From NCBI RefSeq assembly GCF_000325705.1, contig NC_019904.1:690001-754000 (forward strand): a stretch of DNA of 64,000 bases. The letters run 5' to 3'. Positions 1-9,663 of the stretch are shown in pieces (position 1 is the stretch's first letter; the number at the start of each line of letters is the position of its first letter). This stretch comes from Echinicola vietnamensis DSM 17526 (lineage in GTDB: Bacteria > Bacteroidota > Bacteroidia > Cytophagales > Cyclobacteriaceae). The position numbers were made by a program, and so were the translations under genes. A model generated the notes under the pieces. The model made no database searches. It was not told where the DNA came from and saw only the letters and a list, made by a program, of their open reading frames with translations.

Positions 1-188
1 CAACAAAGTAAACACTAAAATAAGGCCCACTTTGATTTTGTTAATACTTAAGGAAGTGATGACAGAGAAATCTTCCTCTCTCCTAATGACGAAAAGGTAT
101 TTATTTTCTATCCAGTTTTTTATCCGTTGTTGTAATCCCAAAATATGTCAAGTTTACCTGATCGCCCAATATTACAAAATTACAAGAT

Positions 189-204
189 TAAACGTAAGCG
201 TTTA
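189..204. promoter_or_regulatory. perfect inverted repeat, candidate operator
   Basis: TAAACG and CGTTTA are separated by TAAG, forming a perfect 6-bp inverted repeat about 60 bases before the start of the porW/sprE-like gene. The form resembles operators of dimeric LacI-type repressors, but no regulator is encoded nearby. The symmetry is seen directly; an operator role is only an inference. Confidence 0.25.
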
Positions 205-261
205 CATTATTGATTCAAAAACACTAATTTGGGAACTCGAAAACGATTTAAGCAGTGTGAT

Positions 262-2892
262 GTGAGAAAGACCTCAAATTTTCTGATTTTTCTATTCTTC
301 CTTTTGCTGGGGTGTTCTTCGGAAAGAAACACTTTTACCAATCGGCTTTACCATAATGTCACCGCCCGGTTCAACGCCTATTTCCTGGCAAAAGAGAAAA
401 TAGGGGAGGCGGAAGCAAGCTTTAAGGACGCCTATCAAGAGGATTATACCCAAGTGTTACCGGTGTACTTCCCCATCGATAGTGCCGCCGTGGATGCCAA
501 TGCAGAAAAACTGAACGAGGCCAGGGAGCTGGCCGGAAAGGCCATTGACTGGCACCGCATCAGCCAATGGGTAGATGACAGCTACTTCCTCTTGGGGCTG
601 ATCGACTACTATGAGGCCAACACCGATGACGCCATTAACACCTACAAATACCTCAATGTAAACAGCAAAGACGATGAAGTCCGCCATCAAGCCTTGATCC
701 AATTGCTGAGGATCTTTGTAGAGCAGCGAAAGTTTGACGATGCATCCTATGTCATTGATTTTCTCTCCAAGGAAACGGATATTTCAAAGGAAAACAAACA
801 AACACTTTACAAAACGCTCGCATACTATTATGAGGCACGACATGAAAAAGATGGGGTGATTGCTGCCTTGGAAAAGTGCATTGAACTGACCACTGACAAC
901 CACGAAAAATCCCGGCTCAATTTTATACTGGGACAGCTCTACCAGCGGGCAGGCTTCGATGCACTGGCCTATGATTTTTATAACGATGCTTCAGAAGGCA
1001 ACCCTCCTTATGAACTCGCCTTTTTCAGCCAGTTATACGCCCAGCAGGTGGCAGAACTCGAAAAAAGCAAAGACCTTAAAAAGGTGCGGGACTACTACGA
1101 CGACCTGTATAAGGACCGTAAAAACACAGACCTGAGGGACGTTGTCCTTTATGAAAGAGCTCTTTTTGAACTCAAACAACACGAGACGGAAGATGCGATC
1201 GACCTCCTTCATCGGGCAGCCCAAGAGCCTGGGAAACTCGAAAAACAAAAAGGCTATATTTACCAAAAACTGGCAGAAATATTCTTTGATGAAAGGGAAG
1301 ATTATCGGGCCTCCAAATACTATCTGGATAGCGCGCTCCAGCACTTCAAACCGACAGATGCCAGCTATTCGGCCTTGTCTTCCAAAAAAGAAATATTGGA
1401 CAGGTACACTGCCAATTATGAATTATTAACGGAAAATGACAGTTTGTTGAGGCTTAGCCAAATGTCTCCAGAAGCGCAGGAAGAGGTTGCCGAAAACTAC
1501 ATTCGTGCCGAAGAGGAACGCTTAATCGCCGAAGCCCAAGCCAAAACCGAGCAAAAGAACTCGGGAATTTTTGATAACCTCTTGGCCTTTGGCGGCAACA
1601 CTGCTGCTTCTACCTTTTATTTTGACAACCCTACGGCGGTGCAAAAAGGGGAAATAGAATTTTTCAGGAACTGGGGCAATCGAGCCTTGGAAGACAATTG
1701 GCGCCGTAAATCCAGTAGTTTTGGGAACACCGTCTCCTCCGTCCCCACCACAACGGACACCACCGCAACAAAGCAAATCAGCCAAGAAGACAGCATTCGA
1801 GGTATTCTTCCGAATAAAGAAGCCCTACTGGCCAATATCCCCAAAGACCAGGAAAAGCTGGCGCAGCTAAACGACCAGATGGAAGGAGCCAGACTTGAAT
1901 TAGGCAAAGTGCTGTTTTTCGATCTTGATAAACCGGACTTGGCCAGGGAGTACCTTACCGACCTGCTCCAATTCCATCCTGATTCTGAGAAAAAATCCGA
2001 GGCCTATTACACTTTGTACTTAATCGAGAAAGAAACGGGCGGAAGCACCGCGTACTATGTCAGCAGGCTGAACAATGAATTCCCTGATTCTCCGTTTACA
2101 AAATCAGTGAACAATCCCCTCAGTGAAAATTCAGGCACTGCTGCCAATAAAACGGCTGAGGCAAACTATAAAAAGGCCTATCATGCATTCCAGTCAGGAG
2201 ACTACAACACGGCCAAAAGCCTCACCCAAACCACGCTGGACAACTATCCATTAACCTCTGTAAGCGACAAGTTAATGCTCTTGGACATCATGTTGACAGG
2301 AAAACTGGCAGCTGCTGAGCGCTATCAGGAGCGACTTGAAGAGTATATTGAAAATTCGGAAAACCCAGAACTCACAAAAATGGCAAGAAATATGCTAGAA
2401 GCATTGACTGGGGAGAAAGCCGAAATGCAGATGACCACTTCCGACACCACTGCCGTCAGTGATTCCTTAAGTGTAACCAAAACGAAGGAAGCCGTTGCCT
2501 CGGATAGTTTGGATGTTGAAAAACAAATATATAAGTTAAACAAAGCGCAAACCCATATATTTATTTTGGCCATAGATCCAGAAGTGATCACCGAAACCAA
2601 AAATTTAAGTGCAGAATTAGAGAACTTTCACGATAAGAATTTCCAAGATTCAAGACTAAGGACAGGGAATCTTTCCTTTACCCGTAATCAATCGATATTG
2701 CTGGTCAGCCCATTTTCCAATGCCGAAAAAGCCATGGACTACAGAAGGAAGTTCTTAACAGAATTTAAGTACCAAGGATTACCTGAGGAATTAAAAAAGC
2801 GTAGTTTTGTAATTTCAATCCAAAACTTCCAACAGCTAAACAAAAGAAAAGACATTGCTGAATACGAGGCCTTCTTTAAGTCCTCCTATTGA
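262..2892 (+). CDS. PorW/SprE-like TPR lipoprotein of the type IX secretion/gliding system
   Basis: This is a long periplasm-facing lipoprotein. The GTG at 262 gives a short basic N-terminus, a hydrophobic stretch and a lipobox ending LLLGC with Cys at about residue 18. An in-frame TTG at 229 is also possible but would put a longer charged stretch before the signal. After the Cys, a conserved-looking segment (TFTNRLYHNVTARFNAYF) is followed by tetratricopeptide-like helical repeats to about residue 400, a low-complexity middle, further TPR-like helices and an alpha/beta C-terminal domain. Length and architecture match SprE/PorW, a lipoprotein needed for gliding and type IX secretion in Bacteroidota (family knowledge). 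The PBP1A gene follows 7 bases after the stop, so the two are probably co-transcribed. I am confident of the TPR lipoprotein call and fairly confident of the PorW/SprE assignment. Confidence 0.8.
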   Translation: MRKTSNFLIFLFFLLLGCSSERNTFTNRLYHNVTARFNAYFLAKEKIGEAEASFKDAYQEDYTQVLPVYFPIDSAAVDANAEKLNEARELAGKAIDWHRISQWVDDSYFLLGLIDYYEANTDDAINTYKYLNVNSKDDEVRHQALIQLLRIFVEQRKFDDASYVIDFLSKETDISKENKQTLYKTLAYYYEARHEKDGVIAALEKCIELTTDNHEKSRLNFILGQLYQRAGFDALAYDFYNDASEGNPPYELAFFSQLYAQQVAELEKSKDLKKVRDYYDDLYKDRKNTDLRDVVLYERALFELKQHETEDAIDLLHRAAQEPGKLEKQKGYIYQKLAEIFFDEREDYRASKYYLDSALQHFKPTDASYSALSSKKEILDRYTANYELLTENDSLLRLSQMSPEAQEEVAENYIRAEEERLIAEAQAKTEQKNSGIFDNLLAFGGNTAASTFYFDNPTAVQKGEIEFFRNWGNRALEDNWRRKSSSFGNTVSSVPTTTDTTATKQISQEDSIRGILPNKEALLANIPKDQEKLAQLNDQMEGARLELGKVLFFDLDKPDLAREYLTDLLQFHPDSEKKSEAYYTLYLIEKETGGSTAYYVSRLNNEFPDSPFTKSVNNPLSENSGTAANKTAEANYKKAYHAFQSGDYNTAKSLTQTTLDNYPLTSVSDKLMLLDIMLTGKLAAAERYQERLEEYIENSENPELTKMARNMLEALTGEKAEMQMTTSDTTAVSDSLSVTKTKEAVASDSLDVEKQIYKLNKAQTHIFILAIDPEVITETKNLSAELENFHDKNFQDSRLRTGNLSFTRNQSILLVSPFSNAEKAMDYRRKFLTEFKYQGLPEELKKRSFVISIQNFQQLNKRKDIAEYEAFFKSSY

Positions 2893-2899
2893 TACGAAC

Positions 2900-5212
2900 A
2901 TGAGTAATAAAAAAAACACCACAACATCCCGATCCATAGCAGGCAAGATCATCAAGGTTCTTTGGATCGCCCTTTTCGCAGGTCTTTTTGGCTTCGCTAT
3001 CTTTGTATGGTCCGTAAGTGTGGACTTTTTAGGTCTCTATGGGGACCTGCCGGACTTTAAGACCTTAGAGAACCCTGACAATGAATTGGCATCTGAGCTC
3101 TATTCTGCCGATGGCGTGCTATTGGGGAAATATTACCGGGAGAACAGGTCTCCTGTTTCCTACAACGAACTCTCCAAAAACCTGATCAATGCATTGGTCG
3201 CCACTGAAGACATTCGCTTTGAAGACCATTCCGGGATCGATCCAAAAGGTTTGGCGAGGGTGCTTTTCAAAACCATACTGATGGGACAAAGGAGCGCAGG
3301 GGGTGGCAGTACACTCAGCCAGCAAACCGCCAAAAACCTCTTTAAAACCAGGGGAGAAGCCTCTCAAGGCACGTTAAGCAGCGTCCCAGGCCTGCGGATG
3401 CTCATCATCAAAACCAAAGAGTGGATCGTGGCCACCCAGCTCGAAAAAGCTTATACTAAGGATGAAATCCTTACCATGTACCTGAATACATCAGAGTTTG
3501 GCAGTAATGCTTTCGGCATAAAAACAGCTGCCAAGACCTTCTTCAACAAAGACCCCAAGGACCTTAATATTCAGGAGTCCGCAGTGTTGGTAGGACTCTT
3601 CAAAGCCCCTACCTATTACAGCCCTGTCTATAATCCCGAAAACTCCACCAGAAGAAGAAATACCGTACTCAACCAAATGCGCAAATACGATTACCTTAAT
3701 CAGGCGCAATACGATAGCATTTCCCAATTGCCTATCGAGTTGGATTATAATGTGGAGAGCCATAACAGGGGACTGGCCACCTATTTTAGGGAAATTGTGA
3801 AGTCAGACTTGCTCAAATGGACCAAGGAAAACCTAAAAGCAGATGGAAAGCCCTATGACCTATATGGCGACGGGCTGCGGATCTACACCACCATTGACAG
3901 CCGACTGCAGAAATATGCGGAGGAATCTGTTGATGAGCACATGAGGGAACTACAAGCTAAATTTGTCTCTGAGCTACGGGGCAGGGAACCTTGGGTGGAC
4001 AGCGACAACCGAGTCATCCCTAACTTCTTGGAGACCATGATCAAAAGGACCGAGGCCTACCGTGTATTGGTCAATAAATATGGCGCAGATTCCGATTCGG
4101 TTAAAATCAAACTGAATGAAAAGAAAAATATGAAAGTGTTTTCCTGGGAAAAAGGGGAAATCGACACGGTCATGAGCTCCATGGACTCCCTTCGCTATTA
4201 TAAAACCTTTCTGCAAGCAGGCTTTGTCTCCATGGATCCCCATAGTGGGCACATCAAGGCATGGGTAGGTGGGCTAAACCACAAATACTTCAAGTATGAC
4301 CATGTCCGTGAAGGTAAGCGTCAACCCGGCTCAACCTTTAAGCCTTTCGTGTACGCTGCAGCTATTGAAAATGGCTATAGCCCTTGCTACACCGTCGTGG
4401 ACCAACCTGTGGAAGTAAACATCCCAGGACAGCCTGCTTGGAGCCCCAATAATGCAGACGGCAAATTCACTTACGAGAAAATGACGATCCGACAGGCCAT
4501 GGCCCAATCCATCAATTCCATCACGGCCTATATGATGAAACAGATCAGCCCAGAAGTGGTCGTTGAAACAGCCCATAGACTTGGCATCACCAGTGACTTG
4601 GATCCTGTGCCTGCTTTGGCCTTAGGGACGAGTGATGTATCGATCCTGGAAATGGTAGGAGCCATGAGTACCTTTGCCAACAAAGGAGAACATATCAAGC
4701 CTTATTATATCGACCGCATAGAAGATAAAAATGGCAATGTCCTTCATCAGTTCCCTGCTCGAAAAACCCCCGCCATGAACGAAGAGGACGCATACCTGAT
4801 GCTGCACATGCTTCAAGGTGGTTTCGAAGAACGGGGCGGGACCAGCCAAGGCGTGCCGATGCACCTTCGCGAAGGCAATGAACTTGGTGGCAAAACCGGC
4901 ACCACGCAAAACGCCTCTGATGGATGGTATATTGGACTCAGTAAAGATTTGGTTTCCGGTGTTTGGGTAGGCGGTGATGACAGGGCTATCCACTTCAGAA
5001 GCTGGATCAGTGGCCAAGGTGCACGAACTGCTCGGCCGATCTGGGTGAAATACATGACCAAAGTATATGAAGATCCTACCTTGGGTATTACGAAAGGGAC
5101 TTTTGAAAAACCTGAACAACCGCTGAGTGTGGAATTGGACTGCGAAGAATACCAAATCCAGACCGATGAATATACGGACTTTGATTATGATCAACGTAGC
5201 AACGATTTCTAA
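2900..5212 (+). CDS. penicillin-binding protein 1A, bifunctional glycosyltransferase/transpeptidase
   Basis: A class A PBP of 770 residues that polymerises lipid II glycan and cross-links the stem peptides in the periplasm. One membrane anchor spans about residues 18-40. The GT51 domain carries the catalytic glutamate motif EDIRFEDHSGID near residue 103 and GGSTLSQQ near 137. The transpeptidase domain shows the Ser-X-X-Lys nucleophile STFK near residue 478, the SIN triad near 537 and KTGTT near 664. The ATG at 2900 is chosen because it directly precedes the basic cytoplasmic tail; an in-frame upstream start would overlap the preceding gene. A strong terminator follows the gene. Confidence 0.95.
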   Translation: MSNKKNTTTSRSIAGKIIKVLWIALFAGLFGFAIFVWSVSVDFLGLYGDLPDFKTLENPDNELASELYSADGVLLGKYYRENRSPVSYNELSKNLINALVATEDIRFEDHSGIDPKGLARVLFKTILMGQRSAGGGSTLSQQTAKNLFKTRGEASQGTLSSVPGLRMLIIKTKEWIVATQLEKAYTKDEILTMYLNTSEFGSNAFGIKTAAKTFFNKDPKDLNIQESAVLVGLFKAPTYYSPVYNPENSTRRRNTVLNQMRKYDYLNQAQYDSISQLPIELDYNVESHNRGLATYFREIVKSDLLKWTKENLKADGKPYDLYGDGLRIYTTIDSRLQKYAEESVDEHMRELQAKFVSELRGREPWVDSDNRVIPNFLETMIKRTEAYRVLVNKYGADSDSVKIKLNEKKNMKVFSWEKGEIDTVMSSMDSLRYYKTFLQAGFVSMDPHSGHIKAWVGGLNHKYFKYDHVREGKRQPGSTFKPFVYAAAIENGYSPCYTVVDQPVEVNIPGQPAWSPNNADGKFTYEKMTIRQAMAQSINSITAYMMKQISPEVVVETAHRLGITSDLDPVPALALGTSDVSILEMVGAMSTFANKGEHIKPYYIDRIEDKNGNVLHQFPARKTPAMNEEDAYLMLHMLQGGFEERGGTSQGVPMHLREGNELGGKTGTTQNASDGWYIGLSKDLVSGVWVGGDDRAIHFRSWISGQGARTARPIWVKYMTKVYEDPTLGITKGTFEKPEQPLSVELDCEEYQIQTDEYTDFDYDQRSNDF

Positions 5213-5246
5213 AGGGCTACAGTCCTAAGCAACGTTTGAAAGTTAT

Positions 5247-5279
5247 AAAAACAGCTCGCCAAGGGAGCTGTTTTTTTTA
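5247..5279 (+). terminator. rho-independent terminator of the porW-PBP1A transcript
   Basis: A stem AAAACAGCTC/GAGCTGTTTT with a 7-base loop is followed by a run of T. It lies 35 bases after the PBP1A stop. Its T-tract runs straight into the -7 box of uvrC, so terminator and next promoter share bases. Confidence 0.9.
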
Positions 5280-5285
5280 TATTTG
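5278..5285 (+). promoter_or_regulatory. TAnnTTTG -7 box of uvrC
   Basis: TATATTTG matches the Bacteroidota primary-sigma -7 consensus TAnnTTTG. Only four bases (TTTT) separate it from the uvrC ATG at 5290, so transcription would start at or inside the start codon region, giving a leaderless or nearly leaderless mRNA. Confidence 0.6.
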
Positions 5286-5289
5286 TTTT

Positions 5290-7092
5290 ATGCAAAGTCC
5301 TTCATACAGCCCTGAAGAATACCAAAAACTCCCTGATGTTCCGGGGGTCTACAAATATTACAATGAGGAAGATAAACTCATTTATGTAGGTAAAGCCAAG
5401 AGCCTCAAAAAGAGGGTGGCCAGCTATTTTGTAAAAAGCACCGGGCTCAACCTAAAAACCCGTAGGATGGTCAAGGAAATCAGGCGAATCGAATTTACCA
5501 TTGTCAATTCAGAGTTTGATGCGCTGCTGTTAGAAAACAACTTGATCAAAAAAAACCAACCGCGCTATAACATCCTGCTAAAAGACGACAAAACCTATCC
5601 CTATTTACTCCTTACCAAAGAGCATTTCCCTCAATTATATCCCACCCGGAAACTCATTCCTTCCCGTGGCACCTACTTTGGACCCTTCGCCAGTGTAAAA
5701 GCCATGAACAATATACTGGAACTGATCAGAAGTTTGTTTACGATCAGGACCTGTAAATTGGACCTCAATCCTTATAAAATTGCGGAGCAGAAATATAAAG
5801 TTTGTTTGGAATATCACATTGGCAATTGCTTGGGTCCCTGTGAGGGGCTGCAAGGAGAACCGGACTACCTAAAAGACATCGATCAGGCAAAGCATATCCT
5901 GAAGGGCAATCTCGGCATCCCGAAGGCTTATTTCAAAAGCAAGATGCAAGAAGCTGCTGAAGACCTTGCTTTTGAAAAGGCACAACGGTTCAAGGACAAA
6001 CTGGATCTCCTTGAGAAATACCAGGCCAAGTCACTGGTGACCAATCCTCATGTCACCGATCTGGACGTATTTGCCATTGTCTCTGCTGACAAATTTGCCT
6101 TCGTCAATTACCTGAACATCAAAAATGGAGCGATCAACATTACCAAAACAGTAGAGCTAAAGAAAAAGCTGGATGAAACCGAGCAAGAGCTGTTGCTGAC
6201 CGCGATCTTCCGTCTAAAGGACCAATTCCAAAGTGATGCAAAGGAGATTCTCAGCAATATTGACCTTGATGATCCCATCGAAGGACTTCACCTCACAGTG
6301 CCTAAAATCGGCGATAAACGAAAGCTGGTAGAGCTCGCGCTGAAAAATGCCATGTACTATAAAAAGGAAAAAGCATTGCTCAGCGGGAAAGCTAAAGAAA
6401 AGAAAAACCGGGTAATTCTTCAGCTCCAAAAGGACCTATCCCTCAAAGAGGCTCCCGACCATATCGAGTGTTTTGACAACTCCAATATCCAAGGAGCTTA
6501 CCCTGTGGCCAGCATGGTTTGCTTTATGGATGGGAAACCAGCCAAAAAGGAATACCGTCACTTCCACGTCAAAACAGTAGAAGGCCCTGATGACTTTGCC
6601 AGCATGACGGAGATCGTAGGGAGAAGGTACAAACGGCTCCTTAAGGAAAACAAACCACTCCCCAAGCTGATTGTCATTGATGGGGGAAAAGGACAACTCT
6701 CCGCTGCTGTGGAAGCGCTAAAAAGCCTTGATATTTATGGTCAGGTTCCCATCATTGGCATTGCCAAAAAGCTGGAGGAAATCTATTTCCCTGGAGATTC
6801 TTTTCCGCTGCACATCGATAAAAAATCGGAATCCCTTCGCCTGATTCAGCGGGTTCGGGATGAAGCCCACCGTTTTGCCATTACCTTTCACAGGGACATC
6901 AGAAGTAAGGATTCCTTTAAAACGGCCTTGGATACCATCGAAGGAATCGGTCCTTCTACCTCTAACAAACTCCTAAAACATTATAAATCCTTGAAAAAAA
7001 TCCGGGAAGCTTCAGAAGAAGACCTTGCTCAGATCATTGGCAAGGATAAAGCAAGTCGGATCATCAACTTTATAAAGCAAGAAAGCAGGTAA
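5290..7092 (+). CDS. uvrC: excinuclease ABC subunit C
   Basis: UvrC makes the dual incision 3' and 5' of the lesion in nucleotide excision repair, acting with UvrA and UvrB. The 600-residue product has the N-terminal GIY-YIG nuclease domain (PGVYKYY...LIYVGKAKSLKKRV, about residues 15-45), a Cys-containing linker, a UVR-type helical segment near 205-240, the RNase H-like 5' nuclease domain (IECFDNSNIQG, VIDGGKGQL) and a C-terminal helix-hairpin-helix (IEGIGPSTSNKLLKHY). The ATG at 5290 is used because an upstream in-frame codon lies inside the preceding terminator and before the -7 box. The gene is monocistronic, ending in its own terminator. Confidence 0.96.
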   Translation: MQSPSYSPEEYQKLPDVPGVYKYYNEEDKLIYVGKAKSLKKRVASYFVKSTGLNLKTRRMVKEIRRIEFTIVNSEFDALLLENNLIKKNQPRYNILLKDDKTYPYLLLTKEHFPQLYPTRKLIPSRGTYFGPFASVKAMNNILELIRSLFTIRTCKLDLNPYKIAEQKYKVCLEYHIGNCLGPCEGLQGEPDYLKDIDQAKHILKGNLGIPKAYFKSKMQEAAEDLAFEKAQRFKDKLDLLEKYQAKSLVTNPHVTDLDVFAIVSADKFAFVNYLNIKNGAINITKTVELKKKLDETEQELLLTAIFRLKDQFQSDAKEILSNIDLDDPIEGLHLTVPKIGDKRKLVELALKNAMYYKKEKALLSGKAKEKKNRVILQLQKDLSLKEAPDHIECFDNSNIQGAYPVASMVCFMDGKPAKKEYRHFHVKTVEGPDDFASMTEIVGRRYKRLLKENKPLPKLIVIDGGKGQLSAAVEALKSLDIYGQVPIIGIAKKLEEIYFPGDSFPLHIDKKSESLRLIQRVRDEAHRFAITFHRDIRSKDSFKTALDTIEGIGPSTSNKLLKHYKSLKKIREASEEDLAQIIGKDKASRIINFIKQESR

Positions 7093-7118
7093 CGTTAATT
7101 ACCTGCTTTCTTTTTTTT
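7079..7118 (+). terminator. uvrC terminator overlapping the stop codon
   Basis: The stem AAAGCAGGTAA/TTACCTGCTTT is followed by eight or more T. The uvrC TAA (7090-7092) lies inside the 5' arm. It separates uvrC from the convergent gld operon. Confidence 0.9.
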
Positions 7119-7152
7119 ACTGCATTCGATTAGGCTAACCGCTGAGGTTCTT

Positions 7153-7974
7153 TTACCATTCCCAAAGGCTATTTTCAAATTCCAGCAAATCATACTCAAA
7201 CTTCAGCCCATCCAAATACGCTTGCAGTTCGGGATTGGGATTCTCTGGATTGACCATGTCTGCAATCAAGGCATCGTCTGCATTGGAATACTTCCTGACC
7301 ACGGACTTAAACAGCCTTAGGTCAAACGCCTGACTGTAGGACAAATCCTTAGAAGTATTTTGGAAATTGATCCATTTTGCTTCTGGATGATTTTTAAAAT
7401 ATTCGTAAAAGTCCTTGAAACGAATGTATGCAATGCTCTTCTCGCCTGCATTGGCATTGGTCTGAGAAGGCATCACCAGATGAATGTACTTCACATCAAA
7501 TTTCACCTGCGAATGGTGCTTATCAAACAAGAAGTCTTCCTTAAAGTCCAAGTAATACAGGTTTTTCACGAAAATACTGTCCCCATTAGCGGACATCCAG
7601 AAGTTGTTCTGGAAATCTGCAATAGACAGTGGCTCGGTAAATTCCTCATCGGCAAACAACTCAAAAGCGTTTTCCTCTGTCACCGCCTTGTAGATACTGT
7701 ACATGATGCCATTTCGTTTGGTATCTCCAGTACCGTACAGCGGGTGGTTGTACTTTTCACGAAGGTCTACCCTTCTCCATACCCCGATCTGATACATTTT
7801 ATCATCCTCCCGAATGGGATGGGCAGAAAAAACGGTATCCACTTCAAACTGTCTATCTCCCGTGACCGAGGGATCCACACTTGTAGATCCTGTTTGGCCA
7901 AAAACCCGAGGGCTGACAGCCATCAATATCACCATCAGGAATGGAGCTATGTATTTCATTTCAATTCGTTTCAT
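7153..7974 (-). CDS. gldN: GldN/PorN, type IX secretion ring protein
   Basis: GldN (PorN) is a periplasmic protein that forms the outer-membrane-associated ring with the lipoprotein GldK (PorK) in the type IX secretion/gliding machine. The protein has a signal peptide ending near VFGQ and a ~250-residue mature domain with family-like stretches (MYQIGVWRRVDLREKYNHPL, FFEYFKNHPEAKW-type segment, and a Trp at the C-terminus). The ATG at 7974 is chosen over one two codons upstream as it starts the basic n-region MKRIEMK. It is the last gene of the gldK-gldL-gldM-gldN order that is conserved across Bacteroidota, 48 bases after gldM. Confidence 0.93.
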   Translation of the reverse strand: MKRIEMKYIAPFLMVILMAVSPRVFGQTGSTSVDPSVTGDRQFEVDTVFSAHPIREDDKMYQIGVWRRVDLREKYNHPLYGTGDTKRNGIMYSIYKAVTEENAFELFADEEFTEPLSIADFQNNFWMSANGDSIFVKNLYYLDFKEDFLFDKHHSQVKFDVKYIHLVMPSQTNANAGEKSIAYIRFKDFYEYFKNHPEAKWINFQNTSKDLSYSQAFDLRLFKSVVRKYSNADDALIADMVNPENPNPELQAYLDGLKFEYDLLEFENSLWEW

Positions 7975-8022
7975 AACCATATGTTTTTCTTCTCAAAGAA
8001 AATACCGTCAACCACACTCCGA

Positions 8023-9624
8023 TTACTTGATAGCAATCCGTTCAATATGGTTCACATTACTTTTAATCTTTTGACCTTGGAAGTTTGTACGCGTTACTTC
8101 GGTCACTTGAATTACCAAATTGTCACCGCTTCTGGCAGCGGCAAGTAATTGCCTGATCGCTACATCTTCACCATTAATGTTGACCTGTTCCCGAGGCACT
8201 TCATTTCTCAGAAGTTTTACTACACCTCCAGACACCTGAAACCTCGCGTCCTTCGGCATGGTCCTGCCAAAGGTAGGTTCCGGTACCGCTTTTATTTTAA
8301 GCTGAGAAGGCCCAGGAGCAGGAAAGGGAACGCTCATATCGATCTCCTTATCTCCATTATATGCCGCAATGGTCGGTGCCGGTACTGGACGGATATCATA
8401 CGTAACCGTGCCGATTTTTGCGCCACCACTGCTTACGCCAATATTGACTTTTCCTGAATTGGCCGGGATAATGGTCACATCACCGGGATTACTGCCCTTG
8501 ATCGCCTGACCATTGGTCACCGCGAATTCCGGGGCGTAACTGTTGCCCAATGCAGGAACTTTAATGCTCAGTTCGTTAGCACACTGTGCATATAGCTGCT
8601 GGATAGCTTCGGCTGTCACCTCGATGGTCGGATTGGCCACGAAGTATTCATAGTTCACATTCAAAAGACTATCCTTGCCATCAATGTTCACCACTACTTC
8701 ACCTTCCAAGGTGCGCTTTGCCAAGCCTCTATCATCATAGCTATCTGCCGGACCAACAGGGAAGCTGATTTTACCAAATCCATTTTCCACCGGAATCTCT
8801 TTTCCGTTTACACTCATCTTAGGCTGAGCCGAAGAGGAGGCGGAAGCAATAAATAGGTTTCCTTCAAACTTGGTACCGGCTGCCACGATATTGGAATTGG
8901 CAGAGACCATGGGCTCGAAGATATCCGCTTTATAATAAAACGATCCCAAAGAACGGGTTAGTGCCCCCAGCGATTCTGACTCGATGTTGAGGACTTCATT
9001 TTGGTACTGGCTGATAATGGCCAAAACCGCTCCAATAGGGGATTTAACGAAATTCAGGTTCACAAAATCCTTGTACCTTACATCAGGATCATTTTTAAAC
9101 ATGTCAATTTCGTTGGCATCCTTAGCGATTTTTTCAAATTCCAAAGGAATTCCTACTCCACTCAATAATGCTCCAATCTCCTCTGGGTACCGGTTAAGAC
9201 GCTCCTGCATCTCGTACCCTTTCTTGTTATTATTGAAGATATTCCCTGCTATATCCGTGTTTTTCAAGGCACTGTTTTTATACTGGCCTTCATCGTTCTT
9301 TGCATTGGACTGCGTGATCAGTTCCTGCTTAAGCCCCTCCAGATAAGAAAAGATTTCAGAAGTCTTTTCCCTGATCTGCTTGGCAGCTTCTACCTTGGGC
9401 AGGTCCTTTTCATTGTTGCCTTGCTGCTCTACCGTTCCTTCGATATTACTGACAATCGACGCGTTCTTTTCAATATAGTTCTTGGAAGTTCTTTCCAAAC
9501 CATCATTCAGAAGAATGAACTTCTGCAATATCTGATTACTTACTTGTAGCGCCAAAAGAGCGGTCAGAACGAGATACATCATCCCGATCATCTTCTGCCT
9601 TGGCGTCTCTTTTCCACCGGCCAT
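8023..9624 (-). CDS. gldM: GldM, type IX secretion/gliding motor protein
   Basis: GldM spans the inner membrane once and projects a long periplasmic domain to the GldKN ring; with GldL it forms the proton-driven motor (family knowledge). The 533-residue product starts MAGGKETPRQKMIGMMYLVLTALLALQVS, with Arg9 immediately before the transmembrane helix, matching the conserved basic residue of the motor. The rest is a beta-rich periplasmic region. It follows gldL by 39 bases, so translation and transcription are probably coupled within the operon. Confidence 0.95.
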   Translation of the reverse strand: MAGGKETPRQKMIGMMYLVLTALLALQVSNQILQKFILLNDGLERTSKNYIEKNASIVSNIEGTVEQQGNNEKDLPKVEAAKQIREKTSEIFSYLEGLKQELITQSNAKNDEGQYKNSALKNTDIAGNIFNNNKKGYEMQERLNRYPEEIGALLSGVGIPLEFEKIAKDANEIDMFKNDPDVRYKDFVNLNFVKSPIGAVLAIISQYQNEVLNIESESLGALTRSLGSFYYKADIFEPMVSANSNIVAAGTKFEGNLFIASASSSAQPKMSVNGKEIPVENGFGKISFPVGPADSYDDRGLAKRTLEGEVVVNIDGKDSLLNVNYEYFVANPTIEVTAEAIQQLYAQCANELSIKVPALGNSYAPEFAVTNGQAIKGSNPGDVTIIPANSGKVNIGVSSGGAKIGTVTYDIRPVPAPTIAAYNGDKEIDMSVPFPAPGPSQLKIKAVPEPTFGRTMPKDARFQVSGGVVKLLRNEVPREQVNINGEDVAIRQLLAAARSGDNLVIQVTEVTRTNFQGQKIKSNVNHIERIAIK

Positions 9625-9663
9625 ATATATCCAGTTAAATTATTAGTCCTACAATAAATTTAA

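Noticed and set aside
4622..5194. 190-residue open frame on the minus strand
   Set aside because: It lies wholly inside and antisense to the PBP1A transpeptidase domain, whose motifs are intact; it has no start context or domain of its own.
5236..5289. Longer N-terminus for UvrC
   Set aside because: It would lie in the terminator hairpin of the previous gene and upstream of the -7 box; the ATG at 5290 gives the normal UvrC start.
7360..8148. 262-residue open frame on the plus strand
   Set aside because: It is the antisense shadow of gldN and the end of gldM; composition is unlike a folded protein.
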